Below are positions 35,534 through 39,579 of a DNA stretch of 39,579 nt, piece by piece. Made by a program: the position numbers and the translations under genes. The stretch lies in NCBI RefSeq assembly GCF_000156195.1, contig NZ_GG688317.1, forward strand, positions 375,500-415,078. The letters are read 5' to 3'. Each line of letters starts with the position of its first letter. Position 1 is the first letter of the stretch. This stretch comes from Bacteroides finegoldii DSM 17565 (GTDB lineage Bacteria; Bacteroidota; Bacteroidia; Bacteroidales; Bacteroidaceae). A model generated the notes under the pieces. The model was not told the origin of the DNA and did not search any database. It saw only the letters and a list, made by a program, of their open reading frames with translations.

Positions 35534-38500
35534 ATGAACAGAATTAGCAAAGCATTTTTAGCTTGTACATGCGGACTCTTCTGCCTAGGCATACAGGCGC
35601 AAAACCATACGACATGGACAAATGATTTCTCTAATACTGGAGAAACACTGAAAGTGGTAGGTCGAGGAACATGCAGCATTGCCGATAATGTATTCCGTTC
35701 CAAAGGCTCCTACGCTCTCTTCGGTAATCCCGAATGGACAAATTACTCGTTTTCCTTCAAAGCCCGTGCCCCTGAAGATGCCGAACAAGTGCAGATATGG
35801 GCGAGCTTCCGTAATTACAACCGATTCGACCGATATGTAGTAGGTATCAAAGGAGGGTTGCAAGACGACCTTTACCTGATGCGTACCGGATATATGGGAA
35901 CAGATGAATTTATGGGAGTCCGCCCGTTAGGATTCCATCCTGTACCGGGAGAATGGTATCGCATGAAAGTAGAAGTGTGCGGCAACCGTATTCGAGTATT
36001 CCTTAATGACGAGAAGCATCCCCGCATTGACCTGATAGACAAAAATGCGAACCTCGTTCCATCGGGCGAAGTTGCTTTAGGCGGAGGATGGATAGAGACT
36101 GAATTTGACGATCTCGTCGTAACCCCGATGACAGACGACGCCTTGAAAAACGTAAAAATAGCGGAATATCTGAAAAAAGCGACTCCGACAGAGAAAGAGA
36201 ACAAACGCCGTCAGGAACGGGCTGACTACACACCTGTAAAACTAGCGGCACTCACCGGAAGCCGCACTGACATCACGCTGGATGGCAACTGGCTTTTCAT
36301 GCCGGACTACCAACTAGACAATAAAGATAAAGCCATTTCCCCAAAAACGGACGATCAGGACTGGCACATCATGTCCGTACCGAACTTTTGGACTCCCATC
36401 CGTATCTGGCTACACGGTGAAACAATGCCCTCACCTACCGGAGCGCAAGCTAAGGGCGTATCTGATACCTACTATCAGCAAGAAACAGAGCGTTGCGAAA
36501 ACTATACATTCGATTATCACCGGATAAAATATGCCTGGTATCGTCAATGGCTGGAATTACCCTCTGACATAGAAGGCAAAAACCTGATATTGACATTCGA
36601 TGCAGTCTCCAAAGTTGCCGAAATATACATCAACGGAACATTAGCTACCTCACATGTAGGTATGTACGGTGAAATCCGGGTAGATGGAAGCCGTTTATTG
36701 AAACCCGGCAAGAACCTGATTACTGTCAAAGTGACGCGCAAAATGGACGGAAGTACCTCCGAATCAGCAAATGCCATTGATTTCTTCTACTCTTCCGTAC
36801 GTGAAAGCGAACAAGAAGATGCCAAAGTGGAAGTAGACAACAATGCGCTCCTGAAAGAAATTCCGCACGGTTTTTACGGAGATGAACCTGCCGGGATCTG
36901 GCAACCGGTGAAATTGAGTATTACCGACCCTGCAAAGGTAGAGGATGTTTTCATAAAGCCTACTTTGAATGGCGCTACCTTCGACATCACCCTAAAGAAC
37001 TATGGCAGTAAAAAGAAACAATTCAATCTGTATACAGATATTATCGACAAAGAAACAGGTGCGGTACTTTATTCCGGCTTATCCATACGTAAACTGCGTC
37101 TCAACGCAGGCGAAGAACGAATGGAAACTTACACCGTAAATGATCTGAAGCCTCGTTTATGGACACCGCAGCACCCCAATCTGTACGATTTCAAGTTCCG
37201 CCTGGTCACAGATAAAGGGGTTGAGTTGGATTGCTTGACAGAAACTTCCGGATTCCGTACGTTTGAAGTAAAGAACGGACTTTTCTACCTGAACGGCAAT
37301 AAGTACTGGCTGCGCGGTGGAAACCACATTCCTTTTGCATTGGCACCTAACGATGAAAATCTGGCAAATACGTTCATGCAACTGATGAAAGCCGGAAATA
37401 TTGATGTGACCCGTACCCACACCACTCCGTGGAACAAACTTTGGATGGCGGCTGCAGACCGTAACGGTATCGGCGTCTCATTTGAAGGTACATGGTCGTG
37501 GCTGATGATCCATTCCACTCCTATTCCCGACCGTCGCTTGTTGGAAATGTGGCGCAACGAGTTCTTGGGATTGTTGAAGAAATATCGCAATCATCCATCC
37601 TTGCTCTTCTGGACGGTAAATAATGAGATGAAGTTCTACGACAATGACAGCAACTTGGAACGTGCTAAAGAAAAATACCGCATTATCTCAGACGTAGTGA
37701 AAGAGATGCGACGCATCGACCCCACTCGTCCTATCTGCTTCGACTCCAACTATCAGGCAAAAAACAAAGATAAGAAATATGGTGCCGACTTTATGAACAG
37801 CATTGATGATGGCGATATTGACGATATGCACGGTTATTATAACTGGTATGACTACTCGCTCTTCCGTTTCTTCAACGGTGAGTTCCAAAAGCAGTTCAAA
37901 ATGGCCGACCGTCCTCTCATCAGCCAGGAAATGTCTACGGGCTATCCCAACAATGAAACCGGACATCCTACCCGTTCCTACCAACTCATTCACCAAAATC
38001 CTTATGCCTTGATTGGCTACGAGGCTTATGATTGGGCGGATCCTGCCTCATTCCTGAAAACGCAAGCATTCATCACGGGAGAATTGGCAGAAACATTACG
38101 CCGTTCCAACGACCAGGCTTCAGGTATCATGCACTTTGCACTAATGACATGGTTCCGTCAAACGTATGACTATCAGAACATCGAGCCGTATCCTACTTAT
38201 TACGCTTTGAAACGCGCATTGCAACCCGTATTGGTCAGTGCAGAGTTGTGGGGACGCAATCTATATGCCGGCGAGAAACTGCCTACACGCATTTATGTGG
38301 TAAACGACCGTGAAAACGGTACGGACTTGCAGCCTTCACTGCTCCGTTGGGAAATACAGGACGAGACAGGCAAGTGTCTGGCAAGCGGAAAAGAAAAAGT
38401 TCCGGTTGTGAAGCATTACGAGCACTACTACTTTGAACCTACTATCCAACTGCCCATTTGCTTACCTGCCGACAAGACAAAGGCCAAACTGATACTGAAG

Positions 38501-39238
38501 CTCACAGAAAACGGTTTGCCCGTATCCGCCAATGAATATGAATTATTGCTCAGCCGTAAAGAGTGGAATGCCGGTCAGGTAGACAACACTAAACGAATCG
38601 TACTGCTGGACAAGGATAATACGAAGAACGTATTCGACTTCCTGAACATCAACTGTCAATCGGTTTCTTCTGTAAAAGAAATGCTGGATAGCAAATTAAA
38701 AGCCGACCTCTGTGTCATCTCCGGCTTAACATCCTGCACCGATGAAGAAAAAGAACTGATCCGTACCTATCAGGCGAAAGGCGGACAATTACTCTTCCTC
38801 AATAGCAAAGAGACTGTCAAAGCTATCTACCCTGAATATATCACCGGCTGGATTATCCCGACAGAAGGAGATATCGTAATCATGGAACGCAATGACGCTC
38901 CGGTCTTTAATGGCATCGATGTGCTGGAGTTACGCTATTTCAATAACAATAAGCGGGAGATTCCACGTGCATGTAACGCTACCCTGAAAGCTCACCGGCA
39001 TAAGAATGTTACCGAACTGGCGGGACAGATGAAAATCCATGCATACATTGACGGCGGCAAACCGGAAGACCGCATTGAACGTATCGAGTCCATGCGCGGG
39101 TTGACAATGTTGCAGATTAGCGACGGAAAAGGAGAAGCCATCATCTCTACCATGTGCACGGAAAAGGCTACAACCGATCCGATAGCAGGTAAATTGGTAG
39201 TGAATATGATCAACTGCCTGACTGATAAAAACAAATAA
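35534..39238 (+). CDS. Large GH2 glycosidase with N-terminal LamG/CBM66-like domain
   Basis: This secreted family 2 exo-glycosidase has 1234 residues from the start at 35534 (MNRISKAF), chosen because the upstream ATG lies before the promoter. The signal peptide ends GIQAQ with no lipobox. A concanavalin-like sandwich (about 25-200; TNYSFSFKARAPEDAEQVQIW, EFDDLVV) precedes the GH2 jelly-roll (about 215-430; DGNWLFMPD, KYAWYRQWLELPSDIEG), an Ig-like domain and the TIM barrel (about 570-860). The acid/base is E698 in WTVNNEM and the nucleophile E799 in ISQEMSTGYP. The C-terminal third has a GATase1-like domain (about 1010-1225; ADLCVISGLTSC, GGQLLFLNSKE). It has its own TTAA-array promoter and ends at a terminator. 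The substrate is unknown; a beta-galactoside or beta-glucuronide is plausible. Confidence 0.88.
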   Translation: MNRISKAFLACTCGLFCLGIQAQNHTTWTNDFSNTGETLKVVGRGTCSIADNVFRSKGSYALFGNPEWTNYSFSFKARAPEDAEQVQIWASFRNYNRFDRYVVGIKGGLQDDLYLMRTGYMGTDEFMGVRPLGFHPVPGEWYRMKVEVCGNRIRVFLNDEKHPRIDLIDKNANLVPSGEVALGGGWIETEFDDLVVTPMTDDALKNVKIAEYLKKATPTEKENKRRQERADYTPVKLAALTGSRTDITLDGNWLFMPDYQLDNKDKAISPKTDDQDWHIMSVPNFWTPIRIWLHGETMPSPTGAQAKGVSDTYYQQETERCENYTFDYHRIKYAWYRQWLELPSDIEGKNLILTFDAVSKVAEIYINGTLATSHVGMYGEIRVDGSRLLKPGKNLITVKVTRKMDGSTSESANAIDFFYSSVRESEQEDAKVEVDNNALLKEIPHGFYGDEPAGIWQPVKLSITDPAKVEDVFIKPTLNGATFDITLKNYGSKKKQFNLYTDIIDKETGAVLYSGLSIRKLRLNAGEERMETYTVNDLKPRLWTPQHPNLYDFKFRLVTDKGVELDCLTETSGFRTFEVKNGLFYLNGNKYWLRGGNHIPFALAPNDENLANTFMQLMKAGNIDVTRTHTTPWNKLWMAAADRNGIGVSFEGTWSWLMIHSTPIPDRRLLEMWRNEFLGLLKKYRNHPSLLFWTVNNEMKFYDNDSNLERAKEKYRIISDVVKEMRRIDPTRPICFDSNYQAKNKDKKYGADFMNSIDDGDIDDMHGYYNWYDYSLFRFFNGEFQKQFKMADRPLISQEMSTGYPNNETGHPTRSYQLIHQNPYALIGYEAYDWADPASFLKTQAFITGELAETLRRSNDQASGIMHFALMTWFRQTYDYQNIEPYPTYYALKRALQPVLVSAELWGRNLYAGEKLPTRIYVVNDRENGTDLQPSLLRWEIQDETGKCLASGKEKVPVVKHYEHYYFEPTIQLPICLPADKTKAKLILKLTENGLPVSANEYELLLSRKEWNAGQVDNTKRIVLLDKDNTKNVFDFLNINCQSVSSVKEMLDSKLKADLCVISGLTSCTDEEKELIRTYQAKGGQLLFLNSKETVKAIYPEYITGWIIPTEGDIVIMERNDAPVFNGIDVLELRYFNNNKREIPRACNATLKAHRHKNVTELAGQMKIHAYIDGGKPEDRIERIESMRGLTMLQISDGKGEAIISTMCTEKATTDPIAGKLVVNMINCLTDKNK

Positions 39239-39262
39239 GATAGAAAATAAGAATCCAAAAAA

Positions 39263-39302
39263 GGAGGTTGTTCTAGAAAATGCAGAACAACCTCCCTTTT
39301 TA
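39263..39302 (+). terminator. Terminator of the last GH2 gene
   Basis: GGAGGTTGTTCT (39263-39274) pairs perfectly with 39284-39295 around a 9-base loop and is followed by CTTTTTATT. Poly-A precedes the stem, so it may work in both directions. Confidence 0.85.
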
Positions 39303-39345
39303 TTATATGTGATTACGAAGGGATATTCCTAAAATAATAAAATTT

Positions 39346-39382
39346 AAGGCAACTACTTCATTGCGAGTTAGTTGCCTTTTTT
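39346..39382 (+). terminator. Second stem-loop with T-tract before the transposase gene
   Basis: AAGGCAACTA (39346-39355) pairs with TAGTTGCCTT (39369-39378), and the T-tract runs through 39377-39382. It stands between the PUL terminator and the transposase start. It may be a native terminator of an adjacent transcript or an anti-read-through element of the insertion sequence. Confidence 0.65.
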
Positions 39383-39451
39383 GTATCTTTAAGCATTCCC
39401 CCCAAAAAACGGTTTGACGGCCAAAACGGGGGTAATCTAAAATAAAAACAC

Positions 39452-39579
39452 ATGGTAAAGATACAAAAAATCTCAGAAATCGAACCTTGTTTAGATTTTA
39501 CCGAGTTCGATATGCTTAAAAAATATCGTCAAAGTTTTGCAACGAGTGAATTAGGTCGACTCCATTCTCTATTCCCTTT
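39452..39579 (+). CDS. Probable insertion-sequence transposase, N-terminal fragment
   Basis: The ATG at 39452 opens a frame that runs to the window edge without a stop (42 codons). It starts MVKIQKISEIEPCLDF and contains FATSELGRLHSLFPF. This resembles, from memory, the N-terminus of Bacteroides DDE transposases (IS1182/IS5-like group). A C-run followed by a G-run (39397-39432) just upstream could belong to the terminal inverted repeat. The catalytic domain is outside the window, so family and integrity cannot be judged. Confidence 0.55.
   Translation, partial: MVKIQKISEIEPCLDFTEFDMLKKYRQSFATSELGRLHSLFP

Overview
The window comes from a gut-type Bacteroides. The evidence is two complete SusC/SusD-type polysaccharide utilization loci (PULs), many lipoproteins with acidic residues after the lipid-modified Cys, Bacteroides-type -7 boxes (TAnnTTTG-like), and moderate AT richness. 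No rRNA, tRNA or CRISPR array was seen.

Region 1 (55-12067, all minus strand) is a fructan PUL. In transcription order it encodes a SusC porin, a SusD binder, a DUF4960-type surface binding lipoprotein, a GH32 lipoprotein resembling the endo-levanase of the B. thetaiotaomicron levan locus, an exo-acting GH32, an inner-membrane MFS sugar importer and a PfkB fructokinase. Together they would bind levan at the surface, cut it, import oligosaccharides, release fructose in the periplasm, import it and phosphorylate it. The usual fructose-sensing hybrid two-component regulator is not in the window and probably lies to the left.

Region 2 (12068-12389) is a junction. It holds the levan promoter with a palindrome, a degenerate GH32 gene remnant and a 19-bp perfect-stem terminator.

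Region 3 (12390-39238) is a second PUL of unknown substrate. It has a GH43 with three CBM6-like modules (minus strand). Divergent from it run GH2-GH92, then a single-gene unit for a membrane-spanning regulator (LamG-like and Kelch domains outside, SARP-type winged helix plus BTAD inside). Next come SusC-SusD, two GH99/GH71-like lipoproteins, a large surface lipoprotein, and a last large GH2 with its own promoter.

The main discovery is a cis-regulatory code in region 3. TTAA cores repeat at exactly 11-bp intervals: six between GH43 and GH2, four before SusC and three before the last GH2. In all three plus-strand promoters exactly 34 bases separate the last core from the -7 box. For the divergent GH43 promoter the gap is 23 bases, which is 34 minus 11 and so the same helical phase. 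SARP regulators classically bind heptamer direct repeats with 11-bp spacing, so I infer that the SARP-like membrane regulator at 20780 controls all four transcripts through these arrays. A separate four-unit array with a 22-bp period (35284-35371) lies upstream of the last GH2 promoter.

The right edge holds two terminators and the first 42 codons of a probable insertion-sequence transposase.
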